The notes: generated by a model not told the origin, from the sequence alone. Shown: positions 43,152 to 53,126, numbered from the stretch's first letter. The stretch: DNA of 64,000 bases from Nemorincola sp044225795 (GCA_044225795.1 JBGAIF010000007.1:1-64000), one strand, 5' to 3'. Translations and numbers: made by a program.

Positions 43152-43597
43152 GCATTGACTTTTAATTCCATCAGCAATAGGCCTCCCTGACTACCTGTGC
43201 GTACAAAATTCAGTTTATCATAGAAGGATAATGCACCTGTATTCGATTCCGCAACTTTTAGGGTAAGTGCCTGCTTACCATATCTGCGCACATCCTTAAT
43301 CGCCTTTTCTATGAGCAATTTCCCTATACCATATTGTTTCATGTCTTTTGCAACAACTATCCTATTCACATGCAGCGACTGCTCCTTTTCCGATACGATA
43401 ATGAAGCCGCAAAGCTGCCCGCCGAGATAAACAACGGAGCTTAATTCCCATTTCTTATTCAGATCAGCTAGGTAATGTTCCAGTGTCCAATAGTCGTCCG
43501 GCAGCTGGGCAGACATAGCAATCAGCTCATTTATATGGTCCTGAACCAACTGCCGGGTCAGGGGTTGAAGTACTATCCGGTCTCTGATCTCTGTCAC
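43148..43597 (-). CDS. GNAT-family N-acetyltransferase
   Basis: I start at GTG 43597, 10 bases after the PIG-L stop; the longer frame to 43666 overlaps PIG-L and begins with residues lacking family support. The resulting 149-residue protein has the acetyl-CoA loop region HVNRIVVAKDMKQYGIGKLLIEKAIKDVRRYG (with the R/Q-x-x-G-x-G/A pattern as QYGIG) and LKVAESNTGALSFYDKLNFVRTG. Probable acetylation of an amino sugar or protein N-terminus; the substrate is unknown. Confidence 0.85.
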   Translation of the reverse strand: MTEIRDRIVLQPLTRQLVQDHINELIAMSAQLPDDYWTLEHYLADLNKKWELSSVVYLGGQLCGFIIVSEKEQSLHVNRIVVAKDMKQYGIGKLLIEKAIKDVRRYGKQALTLKVAESNTGALSFYDKLNFVRTGSQGGLLLMELKVNA

Positions 43598-43607
43598 TAT
43601 TTGTACT

Positions 43608-44243
43608 TTACAGGTAAAAGCGAACAATTTCAAATGCTTCCGCAAACAGGTTACCGGATTGCACACCCCTTACTTTCGCCAACCCCCTCAGAAACTCAGG
43701 ATCAGAATACGACCTATGAGCCTGTGATTCATACATGGAAATTGCATTGACTTTCATAGCTACATGCTTCTCCTCCAGTGAAACAAAGCAAGCTGTGTTG
43801 AAGTTCGTATTGTTCCAAAGTAGCTCATAGCAAAGTATCGTTGAAGACTTGAATGCACGTTTACCTTCCGCATTAATGGTCGCATGGTCCTGATGCACAT
43901 CATCAGTGGATGGTATGAACACGAGGTCGGGATTTACACGCTTCTTTATTTTCAACAGGTCGTCCAGGATATCCTGCCGGCGGAAGTTGAACATACGCAC
44001 ATCATAGTCCAATATGAACAAGTTTCCCGGTTTTATACCCAGCACCGCTGTTGCTGCTTTCACCTCTTTTTCAAGAATATCTTCGGGAAATTGTTTTGGC
44101 ACAGACTGTCTGCAGGTAGAGAATGCTACATAATACACCTCACACCCTTCCTCTACAAGGCGGTTGATAGTTCCTCCGCAGCCAAATTCCCCGTCATCTG
44201 TATGCGGGGCCAGAACCAATGCTCTCTTAAATTGTTTTATCAT
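43608..44243 (-). CDS. PIG-L family deacetylase (LmbE-like)
   Basis: The 211-residue protein has the zinc-binding signature APHTDDGEFGCGGTI near the N-terminus and the second motif PSTDDVHQDHATINAEG, the standard PHxDD and HxDH pattern. These enzymes remove N-acetyl groups from GlcNAc-type sugars or sugar lipids. In this unit with GNAT and WbqC-like proteins it probably remodels an N-acylated sugar. Confidence 0.92.
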   Translation of the reverse strand: MIKQFKRALVLAPHTDDGEFGCGGTINRLVEEGCEVYYVAFSTCRQSVPKQFPEDILEKEVKAATAVLGIKPGNLFILDYDVRMFNFRRQDILDDLLKIKKRVNPDLVFIPSTDDVHQDHATINAEGKRAFKSSTILCYELLWNNTNFNTACFVSLEEKHVAMKVNAISMYESQAHRSYSDPEFLRGLAKVRGVQSGNLFAEAFEIVRFYL

Positions 44244-44341
44244 AAGTACTTAAAAGTTATGCTGATAGCTCCGCAGCAACTGGATCAAACTATTATCGGT
44301 TGCGTAAAAATAGCTATCTTGGCTCACAGTAGCACTATTCA

Positions 44342-45652
44342 ATGAGGGTTTTAGCACTGACACATGCTCATTTGCATAAAGAAGGCCTTTCCCCGGTATC
44401 CTGTGAACGGGCAGACTCCATTACGGGCAACTGGGTGGAACAATTGGGGTGGGTAGTAGATGTAGTCTACACAAAAGATACAAAGTGGCGTGGCATATGG
44501 CCGGAGGGAAAAGGATTACGCCTGAATATCATTGAGGTAAATGCCCCCGATGGCCTGATGATGGGTACACCAGAACTTTTTTCGGTAACTGCAAGGAAAT
44601 CTATTTCGTCAGGAAAATTTAGCAAATTAGGTAGGCTTGTCACAGCTCGCGTTACAAAGCGCATCAGGCATGTGATGGCTGCCGAAGGGTTCACTTTTCC
44701 GCACGAATTAGCCGTAGCAAAGAAATGGGGAAAGCTTCTGGCCTCAAATACCGGTATCTCTAAAAACAAATATGACTTCATATTTGCCTGTGTTGGGTAT
44801 GGTGACGAATACCTGTTACAGACTGCGCAGATATTGTCTCACAAGCTACACATACCAATGGTTGTTGATTTCCGGGATCTCTGGAGCGACCACCATGACG
44901 AATACCGGCTTACCGAAAAACAACGCAGGATCATCCGGAAGCAAGAACTACTGCTTCTTACTGACACTATCCTAATTAGTGTCCCGCAACAGCCAATGGC
45001 CGACGCTCTTTTGAAATACCTTGACATACCTGTGTGCATTACATCTCACGGAGCTCATATCGACAGAGCATGGGGGGACGGAGCACCGGTGAGCGATGAA
45101 TTCAGGTTATTGTATTCAGGAAAGATCTATGCAGGCAATCCCGGGCTTACCATGTTACTGCAATTGCTGCAGAAAATGAATGGTGTGGAAACAGGAAAAC
45201 CACTTAAATGCCACTTTTTTGTGGATGATACGGCTACACTGCGAAGAATGGCGGCAGATATGGGTATTTCGAATAGCGTTGTGATACATAACTGGGTAAC
45301 GCCGGAGGAAATATGGAAACAAATGCGCAGCGCTCATGTGTTACTCATATTTGACGGCGGTTTTTACAATAATATGCCACTTATTATGACAAAGACCTTT
45401 CAGTACGCTCAAACCGGAAGACAAATACTCGTCCTTTCAAAGAACGGCAACAGCACGTACGAAACACTCTTTGACGCCTACAACGCCGGCTCTGTTTTCA
45501 CCAACCTTGACGCCGCCTGCAAGTGGTTGAAAGACAAGAGCCATGACCCAGCCTTATATAACCGGATGCCTCCGCTAAAGCCTATGCCATCCCGGGCAGA
45601 TATAGCGATCCGGCTGGGACAACAAATAGAACAACTATTGAACAGGAAGTGA
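44342..45652 (+). CDS. Glycosyltransferase (GT-B, GT4-like)
   Basis: The 436-residue GT-B protein opens MRVLALTHAHLHKEGLSPVSCERADSI; the middle has PMVVDFRDLWSDHHDEYRLTEKQRRI, a segment common in GT4 proteins, and the C-terminal half has FRLLYSGKIYAGNPGL. The usual ExxE acceptor loop is weak (FDGGFYNNMPLIMTKTFQYAQTGRQIL), so the donor sugar cannot be predicted. It stands divergent from PIG-L and ahead of the WbpB-like gene. Confidence 0.82.
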   Translation: MRVLALTHAHLHKEGLSPVSCERADSITGNWVEQLGWVVDVVYTKDTKWRGIWPEGKGLRLNIIEVNAPDGLMMGTPELFSVTARKSISSGKFSKLGRLVTARVTKRIRHVMAAEGFTFPHELAVAKKWGKLLASNTGISKNKYDFIFACVGYGDEYLLQTAQILSHKLHIPMVVDFRDLWSDHHDEYRLTEKQRRIIRKQELLLLTDTILISVPQQPMADALLKYLDIPVCITSHGAHIDRAWGDGAPVSDEFRLLYSGKIYAGNPGLTMLLQLLQKMNGVETGKPLKCHFFVDDTATLRRMAADMGISNSVVIHNWVTPEEIWKQMRSAHVLLIFDGGFYNNMPLIMTKTFQYAQTGRQILVLSKNGNSTYETLFDAYNAGSVFTNLDAACKWLKDKSHDPALYNRMPPLKPMPSRADIAIRLGQQIEQLLNRK

Positions 45653-45683
45653 CGACATACTACCCTTTTTCCTTTTTTGACCT

Positions 45684-45691
45684 TACTTTTG
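45684..45691 (+). promoter_or_regulatory. Putative -7 element before wbpB
   Basis: TACTTTTG matches TAnnTTTG exactly, 20 bases before the ATG at 45711. No TTG is found at the right distance upstream. Confidence 0.35.
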
Positions 45692-45710
45692 ATGCAAATT
45701 TGGGCTAAGG

Positions 45711-46658
45711 ATGAAAAAATTTGCCATGATCGGTGCGGCGGGATACATTGCCCCAAGACACCTGACTGCGATAAAAGACTCTGGTAATGAACTACTTGCA
45801 GCGCTTGACAGGTTCGACAGCGTAGGTATACTGGACAGCTATTTCCCCCAGGCTCACTTTTTTACAGAGTTCGAACGCTTTGACCGGCATATAGACAAAC
45901 TCAGAAGAAAGGGAACAAAGATCGACTATGTCAGTATCTGCACCCCAAATTATCTGCACGATGCCCATATCAGGTTTTCGCTACGTAATACCGCAGATGC
46001 TATATGCGAGAAACCTCTCGTTCTCAACCCATGGAACCTGCTCTCACTGGAGGAAATAGAAAAAGAAACAGGAAGCCGGGTTTATAATATTCTTCAGCTA
46101 CGCCTGCACCCGAGTATTGTTGCCCTGAAAAAGGAAATAGAACAGGGGCCTTCTGATAAAATATATGACATAGACCTTACCTACCTTACTGCTCGCGGCA
46201 ACTGGTATTTTAATAGCTGGAAGGGAGACTTGGGTAAATCAGGTGGCATTGCTACAAATATCGGCATTCACTTCTTCGATATGCTTACCTGGATATTCGG
46301 AGCAGTAAAGGAAACCACAGTGCACATCTCTGAAGATGACCGTGCCGCTGGCCTATTACAACTAGCTAAAGCGAGGGTGCGCTGGTTCCTTAGTGTGAAC
46401 TACGATCACATACCTGCCGATATTAAAGCACAGGGAAAACGCACCTACCGACTCATCACCGTTAATGGGAAAGAGATCGAATTCAGCGAAGGGTTCGGAG
46501 ACCTGCATACACGCAGCTACGAAGAGATCATAAAAGGCAATGGGTTTGGCTTGCGTGAGGCGCTCCCCAGCATACAACTGGCACATGATATACGCGTAGC
46601 AACTGCAATAGGAGCCAAAGGAGACTACCATCCGTTTGTGACCGGAAGTACTTTATAA
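45711..46658 (+). CDS. wbpB: UDP-N-acetylglucosaminuronate 3-dehydrogenase, WbpB/WlbA-like
   Basis: The 315-residue oxidoreductase of the Gfo/Idh/MocA family begins with the NAD-binding loop FAMIGAAGYIAPRHLTAIKDSGN. The catalytic EKP appears in AICEKPLVLNPW; YNILQLRLHPSIVALK, DLTYLTARGNWYFNSWKGD, GGIATNIGIHFFDMLTWIFG and ARVRWFLSVNYD follow Pseudomonas WbpB and Bordetella WlbA closely. WbpB oxidises UDP-GlcNAcA at C3, and the WbpE aminotransferase and WbpD acetyltransferase then make the 2,3-diacetamido sugar. A WbpD homologue is at 48545; WbpE and WbpA are not in the window. It shares its last six bases (TTATAA) with the convergent formyltransferase. Confidence 0.92.
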   Translation: MKKFAMIGAAGYIAPRHLTAIKDSGNELLAALDRFDSVGILDSYFPQAHFFTEFERFDRHIDKLRRKGTKIDYVSICTPNYLHDAHIRFSLRNTADAICEKPLVLNPWNLLSLEEIEKETGSRVYNILQLRLHPSIVALKKEIEQGPSDKIYDIDLTYLTARGNWYFNSWKGDLGKSGGIATNIGIHFFDMLTWIFGAVKETTVHISEDDRAAGLLQLAKARVRWFLSVNYDHIPADIKAQGKRTYRLITVNGKEIEFSEGFGDLHTRSYEEIIKGNGFGLREALPSIQLAHDIRVATAIGAKGDYHPFVTGSTL

Positions 46659-47459
46659 TTCTTCTGCCACATTCAGGTCTTTCATCTTAAACGACTTTTC
46701 ATCAATATTCAGTATTGGACGAAAATCGTTTTTCTTAAGCGCATAATAGTCCAGTGCCTTTGGCAAGCCAAAGTAGTAAGAGATCACCTGTCCTTTATGC
46801 GATACCCGATACTTTCCCCGCTCCAGTATATCAACACCTTTCAGCAGTACCTCCCTACCCATAAGGTAGTTAGCAGTCTGGATATCGGTGAATGAACCAT
46901 TAGCATGATCTAAAGCCTGCTTGCTGATAACAGCACCGGTATCAATATGCTTATCTATAAAATGGCAGGTAACGCCAATCTTATCTGTTATCCCGTAGAG
47001 CATACACCACAATGTAGATTCTATGCCCCGGATATCAGGCGCCAAACCGTGATGCACATTAATTGTGGTAGCTCTACTAAAGATATTTTCCTTGAGTATG
47101 CCTGCACCGGATTGAATGATCAAATCAGGCTTCATACTATCTATGAACCGCCCACTCATTTCGTCGTTCACGGCATCAACATCGACACATTGAAATTTAT
47201 CCCAGCTTATCGGCCTGACATAACGCCCCAGGTCTTCCCTGAATTTTGCCTGGTCACGCTGCAATTCAAAACGTCCGTCCCTGAACTTCAACTCTGCGTA
47301 AACCTGGCGTGCCCTATCTTTCAGAGAAAAAGACTTCTGTACAGTTGACCTGACACGAACAAATGAATAATTATGATGCGGCCGCTCATGAATAAGATGC
47401 CCCATATTCAATAGGTTAGTCACAGACGGATCAGTTGTGGTATAAAAACAAATGTTCAT
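46653..47459 (-). CDS. Formyltransferase-fold protein
   Basis: The 268-residue protein has the formyl transferase catalytic pattern: Asn-x-His in TTINVHHGLAPDIRGIEST and the downstream GVTCHFIDKHIDTGAVISKQ with the conserved Asp. N10-formyl-tetrahydrofolate is the usual donor, and sugar N-formyltransferases with this layout act on amino sugars in polysaccharide loci. The N-terminal region (MNICFYTTTDPSVTNLLNMG) differs from Fmt and PurN. It starts one base before the deacetylase stop, so it forms an operon with the NodB-type gene upstream. Confidence 0.87.
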   Translation of the reverse strand: MNICFYTTTDPSVTNLLNMGHLIHERPHHNYSFVRVRSTVQKSFSLKDRARQVYAELKFRDGRFELQRDQAKFREDLGRYVRPISWDKFQCVDVDAVNDEMSGRFIDSMKPDLIIQSGAGILKENIFSRATTINVHHGLAPDIRGIESTLWCMLYGITDKIGVTCHFIDKHIDTGAVISKQALDHANGSFTDIQTANYLMGREVLLKGVDILERGKYRVSHKGQVISYYFGLPKALDYYALKKNDFRPILNIDEKSFKMKDLNVAEEL

Positions 47460-47460
47460 A

Positions 47461-48459
47461 TCAGTTTATTATCCGGTGCAGCAACTGGTGGGTATTACCC
47501 ATGTATGGGTATAATCCCAGCCGATCATACACATACCCCCTGGCACCTTTGTCAGCATAGTGATGATCGACCAAGAACTGTACTGTAAAGCCCTCCTGTA
47601 GTAGTGTATCATTCAGATCGGTGGTGTATGAACCGTCCGGGAAACCGATAGTTGATACTTCTTTCTGAATAATTCCCTCCAGGTATTTCTTAGACCTCAG
47701 CACTTCCTGCACAGCGTCAGTATTTGATAACGAACCCAGATTATTATGATAGAATCCATGTGAACCAATGGTAACGCACTTACTTCCTGACATCATTTTT
47801 ATTTGCTCGTCATTCATCAATTGCCAGTAATCATTTAGTTCTTTTTCTTTACGGAAGTCATACAAGGACAATAACTGGTTCACAATATGCTCTTTCTCCG
47901 CATAGCCGGCAACGTTACTCTGTTTGACAAACGTCTTGACATTCTGCAGGGTGTCTTTGTTTACAAATTCAACGCCGTCGAGCTCAAATTGTATACCTTT
48001 TAGCTCCAGAGTGCTACCCTGTTGCGCATACTTACTAACAATATCTATAGCATCGGCCCAAAGGATATCTGGGCTCAATGAACCAACACCGGTAATAAAG
48101 AAGTAGGCATGTGCATCATATTTTTCCAGCACGGGCACTGCATAAGTAAGATTATTGAGATACCCGTCGTCAAAAGTGATCACCACATTCAGCTTGCTGT
48201 CAGACAAATTATTATCCATCAAGTCCTGATGAGATAAAATATGGAAATGCTTCCGGAAGGCGCTGATCTGCTGCTCAAAGTTGCCTTTACTGAAAAATCT
48301 CTGATTGAAGCGGGTCTCTTCTTTCAGGTCTATGCCATGATACATCACAATAACGAGACGCTTCCCGCTCTTCTTTGTAAAATAGCCCTTTCTTACTTTA
48401 TGGTGAGAAATAAGCTTATTTACGGTATCCAGTTTGGATCTGATCTTGCGTACCGGCAT
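47461..48459 (-). CDS. Polysaccharide deacetylase (NodB) family protein
   Basis: I take ATG 48459 (MPVRKIRSKLDTVNKL), 332 residues; a longer frame to 48510 adds an unlikely Cys-rich extension. The NodB motif 1 is VVITFDDGYLNNLTYAVPVLEKYD (Asp-Asp base and metal ligand), with YFFITGVGSL. Later segments include TIGSHGFYHNNLGSLS (the H-x-x-x-H motif, SHGFYHNN) and GFPDGSYTTDL. It resembles the group of membrane-free, capsule-locus deacetylases that remove N-acetyl groups from a glycan. It precedes the formyltransferase by one base. Confidence 0.88.
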   Translation of the reverse strand: MPVRKIRSKLDTVNKLISHHKVRKGYFTKKSGKRLVIVMYHGIDLKEETRFNQRFFSKGNFEQQISAFRKHFHILSHQDLMDNNLSDSKLNVVITFDDGYLNNLTYAVPVLEKYDAHAYFFITGVGSLSPDILWADAIDIVSKYAQQGSTLELKGIQFELDGVEFVNKDTLQNVKTFVKQSNVAGYAEKEHIVNQLLSLYDFRKEKELNDYWQLMNDEQIKMMSGSKCVTIGSHGFYHNNLGSLSNTDAVQEVLRSKKYLEGIIQKEVSTIGFPDGSYTTDLNDTLLQEGFTVQFLVDHHYADKGARGYVYDRLGLYPYMGNTHQLLHRIIN

Positions 48460-48544
48460 ATTGTTGACTGTTGTAAAAATAGCTAAAAAGCAGAACCTGC
48501 AGGAGCACACCCCATTATTTCTGCCTTTTTCTTAATTTGGCTCC

Positions 48545-49123
48545 ATGAATTATTACGTTCATCCCTCTGCTGTAGTTGATGAAGGTTGCGAGATCGGCGA
48601 CCATGTCAAAATATGGCACTTCTCGCATATCATGCCCGGTTGTAAGATCGGCGATAGTTGCAACATCGGACAGAACTGTGTTATCTTTCCGGAGGTAGTA
48701 CTGGGCCGGAATGTGAAGATCCAGAACAACGTTTCTGTCTATACCGGTGTTACCTGTGGCGACGATGTATTTCTCGGGCCTTCCTGCGTTTTTACCAATG
48801 TGATCAATCCGCGTAGCGCAGTAAACCGTCGCGGCCAATACAGCCGTACTCATGTAGGTAAAGGAGCTACCATCGGGGCCAATGCTACTATCGTTTGCGG
48901 TCACGATATAGGCCCATATGCATTCATAGGAGCCGGCGCTGTAGTAACAAGGGATGTGCCGGCATATGCACTTGTCATCGGCAATCCCGCCCGGCAAACG
49001 GGATGGATGAGCGAACATGGGCATAAGTTATCTTTCAAAGATGGTCGTGCAAAATGTCCTGAAGGTGGCGAATACTATGAATTGTCCGATGGCATCGTAC
49101 ACAAAGTTTCTCAGGACAAATAA
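48545..49123 (+). CDS. wbpD: UDP-sugar N-acetyltransferase, WbpD/WlbB-like
   Basis: The 192-residue left-handed beta-helix (hexapeptide) acetyltransferase begins YYVHPSAVVDEGCEIGD and has KIWHFSHIMPG, VKIQNNVSVYTGV, GPSCVFTNVINPRS, GATIGANATIVCG, FIGAGAVVTRDVP and GNPARQTGWMSEHG: the WbpD/WlbB pattern. It acetylates the 3-amino group of the UDP-diamino-uronic acid. It partners WbpB at 45711. Its end overlaps the convergent glycosyltransferase by 13 bases. Confidence 0.93.
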   Translation: MNYYVHPSAVVDEGCEIGDHVKIWHFSHIMPGCKIGDSCNIGQNCVIFPEVVLGRNVKIQNNVSVYTGVTCGDDVFLGPSCVFTNVINPRSAVNRRGQYSRTHVGKGATIGANATIVCGHDIGPYAFIGAGAVVTRDVPAYALVIGNPARQTGWMSEHGHKLSFKDGRAKCPEGGEYYELSDGIVHKVSQDK

Positions 49124-50343
49124 GAGAGCAGCTTTTTAGCATTATCGAGATAGTCTCCCAATCGTTGCATCGATGCAACTGCATGTTTACCGATCTCATC
49201 TTTTCTATCATTAAAATGGGAAGAAAGATAGCGCAGGCTTTCTCGTACAGCCTTTTTTGATCTTGGTGGCAGCAAGAACCCGCTCATATTATTCTCGATG
49301 ATCTCGGGGTGCCCCCCCACTGCAGTAGTGATCACCCATAGTCCAGATGCCATGGCTTCCATCACTGCATTCGAAATACCTTCATTGTAAGAGGCCAAAA
49401 TAAACGCATCAGACAACTGGTAAAGTTTCTTAACCTCATCTGCCGACTGGTAACCCTGTATGCTTACTATGTCATCCAATCCAAGTTCACGCACTTTTTC
49501 ATCTACACTCATAGCGCATTTACCCTGATAATTATCCCTTACGGCTATAAGCACCCAGTCTTTCATCTGCTCCCGCTCCTCTGCCATGGCTTCAAGCAGT
49601 TCATTCCACCCTTTCAGATATTCCGATCTGCCTATACACAGCAATATCTTTTTGCCTTGCTTCACGCCATATCTCAACCGGAGCTTCTGTTTTTCATCCG
49701 TATCAAGCTCCCTGTTTTGAAATTCTTTATAGTTGATACCATTATACGCGATCTTGAAATCAGGCCTCTTTTTATCTGCAAACAATAACGCATCCCTCGC
49801 CAATCCCTTGTTATTGGCAAGCATCAGATCCGCTTTCTCAAATACATACCTGATATTAGCGATCAGTGATGGGTCCTGTTCCGGCCATGCATGCACATCA
49901 TCTCCACGCGCAATTACGGCAAGTTTCATGCCCAGTGCGTCTTTCGCTTTTGCCCCTATATATCCGTTATTAGTGACGAAATGCGCATATAGCCAGTCTG
50001 CATCCTGCAACTGCTTATTTAGCTTTACATATCGCACTACGGCCTGTGCTGCTCTATCCGAATAATTGTCCCTGAACAACCTTGACGGCATTCGTACAAA
50101 TACCGGTACTGCATGTATCATCACCCCCTCATATTCCCGGTACATTTCCTTCTGCGTTGCATACCCCGCCTGCCAGTAAGGGTGTAAATTATGTAACCCC
50201 ATTCCGGGAAACCAATTGTGCAACAGCAACACATGACACTCCACCCCAAGTTGTTGTAAGGCTTTCACTTGCTGATGAATGAAGATGCCATTGTTCCCGG
50301 CATTCTTCATCGGGTAGTTATTTGTCAGAACCAGTATCTTCAT
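49111..50343 (-). CDS. Glycosyltransferase, GT4 family
   Basis: The 410-residue GT-B enzyme opens ILVLTNNYPMKNAGNNGIFIHQQVKAL (donor-side loop) and has VIARGDDVHAWPEQ, KILLCIGRSEYLKGWNELLEAM and the C-terminal ExxE motif ILASYNEGISNAVMEAMASGLWVITT, typical of family GT4. It overlaps the end of the following asnB-like gene by 26 bases (that gene lies upstream on the minus strand). It is probably co-transcribed with it and adds a sugar to the surface glycan. Confidence 0.92.
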   Translation of the reverse strand: MKILVLTNNYPMKNAGNNGIFIHQQVKALQQLGVECHVLLLHNWFPGMGLHNLHPYWQAGYATQKEMYREYEGVMIHAVPVFVRMPSRLFRDNYSDRAAQAVVRYVKLNKQLQDADWLYAHFVTNNGYIGAKAKDALGMKLAVIARGDDVHAWPEQDPSLIANIRYVFEKADLMLANNKGLARDALLFADKKRPDFKIAYNGINYKEFQNRELDTDEKQKLRLRYGVKQGKKILLCIGRSEYLKGWNELLEAMAEEREQMKDWVLIAVRDNYQGKCAMSVDEKVRELGLDDIVSIQGYQSADEVKKLYQLSDAFILASYNEGISNAVMEAMASGLWVITTAVGGHPEIIENNMSGFLLPPRSKKAVRESLRYLSSHFNDRKDEIGKHAVASMQRLGDYLDNAKKLLSYLS

Positions 50344-52186
50344 GCTGCATAAAATGACTGAAACATACTAAGGCATAAACCAATACATCGGGTACCCGGT
50401 TACCTGTATGACCGTAGCTCATCATTGTATTTTTATCAAATAGCGCCATCTGCGATGCGGCGGCAAATTGCCTCTCAACATACTCCCTGGTCTTTAGGTC
50501 TGTGTCCAGCCACTGGAGCAACGGAGAATTGAAACCGGTCTTCTTACGGTATGCCAGCTCATTTCCCAGCTTTTCTGCAACCAGTTTTCGCAAGATCAGT
50601 TTACCTATTCCGTTCATGCGTTTATACTCACCGGGAATACTAAATGCCAGCTCTACCAACCTGTGATCCAGGAACGGGACACGGCCTTCTATCCCATTCA
50701 TCATGGTCATTCTGTCGCATTTGGTCATCATCTCATCCACAAGCGCGGTCTTCATCTCGGCATACAATATCCGGTTCAGTTCATCACGATCTTCTCGGCC
50801 ATCAAAACAACGGTTCAGGTAACCGGAAAATCGTTCGGTATCAATTTGTTTTTTTATTTCAGGAGCAAATAAGCTCAGCACATCCTCTTTGTCTGTAACC
50901 GCTACTTTGCTCAAAAAAGTATCACCTGCCGGCAAGGCAAGATTTTGTCTTAGCGCCTCCAGACTTTTCCTGCCGGTCACCTTCGCACCTATCTTCAATA
51001 CATCCTGTTGCAGCACCCTTGGTATCCGTTTCAGAAAATCAGGCCGTTGTGGCGGATCATGCCTGTAATACCCGCCAAATAACTCATCGGCACCATCTCC
51101 GCTCAGCACTACCTTAACATCCCTTCTTGCCATCTTTGAGATCCTGCCGAGTGATAAAGCGCTGTTTGGTGCAAATGGTTGGTCAATGTCCTGAAGTTGC
51201 TCATCAAAGTCAGTAAAAAAGTCCCCCTTAAGTTCGTATGAATGGTGCGTTGTTCCCAATCGTCTTGCAGTTTCTGCAGCTACCTTTCCCTCATCTTCGG
51301 GCTCCCCGGGAAATGAGGCGGTGAAGCTATGAATACCGGGATGATGCTTTACCGCATAAGCGGCAATGAGCGAAGAATCGATTCCGGCTGAAAGGAATGT
51401 ACCCACAGGAACATCTGCGATAAGGTGATCTTTTACAACTTCTGACAGTAGGCTATCCACAGCTTCCTGAACCTCGCCATCACTTTTCCATCTATGCGCT
51501 CCGCAGGGTATATCCCAATAACCGGAGATATTCATGCGGCCATTTTCAACAGTCATGTAATGACCGGCAGGAAGCACTTTTACCGCTCTATATAGTGTAT
51601 TTGGAGCGGGTACACTGCTTGTCAGAAAGTATTCATAGACAGAGGTCAGATCATATGCTTTATTCACCAGGCCGGTCCGCACTATCGGCCTCACTTCCGA
51701 TGCAAATACAAGCTTCCCGTCCGAAAAGCTATAATACAACGGTTTTATGCCTATACGGTCACGTGCTACCAGCAGGCGCCTCCTTTTTGTATCCCACAAT
51801 GCAAAGGCAAACATACCGGTAAGAGCATTGATGATCTTGGCGGGGTCGTCCGGATTTTCCTCATATAAGTGTAGTATGATCTCGCAATCTGAGTGAGACA
51901 TGAAACGATGCCCCCTGGCCATAAGCTCTTTTGTAAGTTGCTGGTAGTTATATATCTCGCCATTACATACCAGAACCAGGCTACGATCCTCATTGAACAA
52001 AGGCTGGTTACCGTTTTCTGTAAGATCTATTATAGACAACCTGGTATGAAGAAGCGTAATATCCGCTTCATTGTATATTCCACACCCGTCAGGTCCGCGG
52101 TGAGCCAGTTGCTCTAACAACGCACCTGCCGCTTGCTCTCTTTCCTCAGTTTTAAAACTTCCGTATAAACCGGCTATACCGCACAT
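50318..52186 (-). CDS. Asparagine synthase (glutamine-hydrolysing) homologue
   Basis: The 622-residue protein retains Cys2 (MCGIAGLYGSF), AHRGPDGCGIY, LLHTRLSIIDLTENGNQP and CNGEIYNYQQL in the glutaminase half, and GTFLSAGIDSSLIAAYA with VVLSGDGADELFGGYYRHDP in the synthetase half. Here the ATP loop is SAGIDSS instead of the more usual SGGLDSS. The C-terminal length and KKTGFNSPLLQWL match the exopolysaccharide-associated AsnB/XrtA-type amidotransferases of Bacteroidota. It probably amidates a sugar acid or makes Asn. A glycosyltransferase follows with 26 bases overlap. Confidence 0.9.
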   Translation of the reverse strand: MCGIAGLYGSFKTEEREQAAGALLEQLAHRGPDGCGIYNEADITLLHTRLSIIDLTENGNQPLFNEDRSLVLVCNGEIYNYQQLTKELMARGHRFMSHSDCEIILHLYEENPDDPAKIINALTGMFAFALWDTKRRRLLVARDRIGIKPLYYSFSDGKLVFASEVRPIVRTGLVNKAYDLTSVYEYFLTSSVPAPNTLYRAVKVLPAGHYMTVENGRMNISGYWDIPCGAHRWKSDGEVQEAVDSLLSEVVKDHLIADVPVGTFLSAGIDSSLIAAYAVKHHPGIHSFTASFPGEPEDEGKVAAETARRLGTTHHSYELKGDFFTDFDEQLQDIDQPFAPNSALSLGRISKMARRDVKVVLSGDGADELFGGYYRHDPPQRPDFLKRIPRVLQQDVLKIGAKVTGRKSLEALRQNLALPAGDTFLSKVAVTDKEDVLSLFAPEIKKQIDTERFSGYLNRCFDGREDRDELNRILYAEMKTALVDEMMTKCDRMTMMNGIEGRVPFLDHRLVELAFSIPGEYKRMNGIGKLILRKLVAEKLGNELAYRKKTGFNSPLLQWLDTDLKTREYVERQFAAASQMALFDKNTMMSYGHTGNRVPDVLVYALVCFSHFMQHEDTGSDK

Positions 52187-52228
52187 AAAGCACGCTATTT
52201 ATCACTTTTATGGTAAATGTAGGGCATA

Positions 52229-52257
52229 AAAAAGGCGAAAAGAAATTTTCGCCTTTT
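52229..52257 (-). terminator. Terminator of the exb/tonB operon
   Basis: An inverted repeat AAAAGGCGAAAA / TTTTCGCCTTTT with a 4-base loop gives a U-run on either strand; its place, 23 bases after the tonB stop on the minus strand, makes it the operon terminator. Confidence 0.9.
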
Positions 52258-52279
52258 TAAACTATTGTGTTGTTTGCTA

Positions 52280-53074
<795 letters not shown>

Positions 53075-53126
53075 TTTCTGTTTTTCTTTTTTCGCTGATA
53101 AAATAGCTGCTTATCAACTCTACAAC

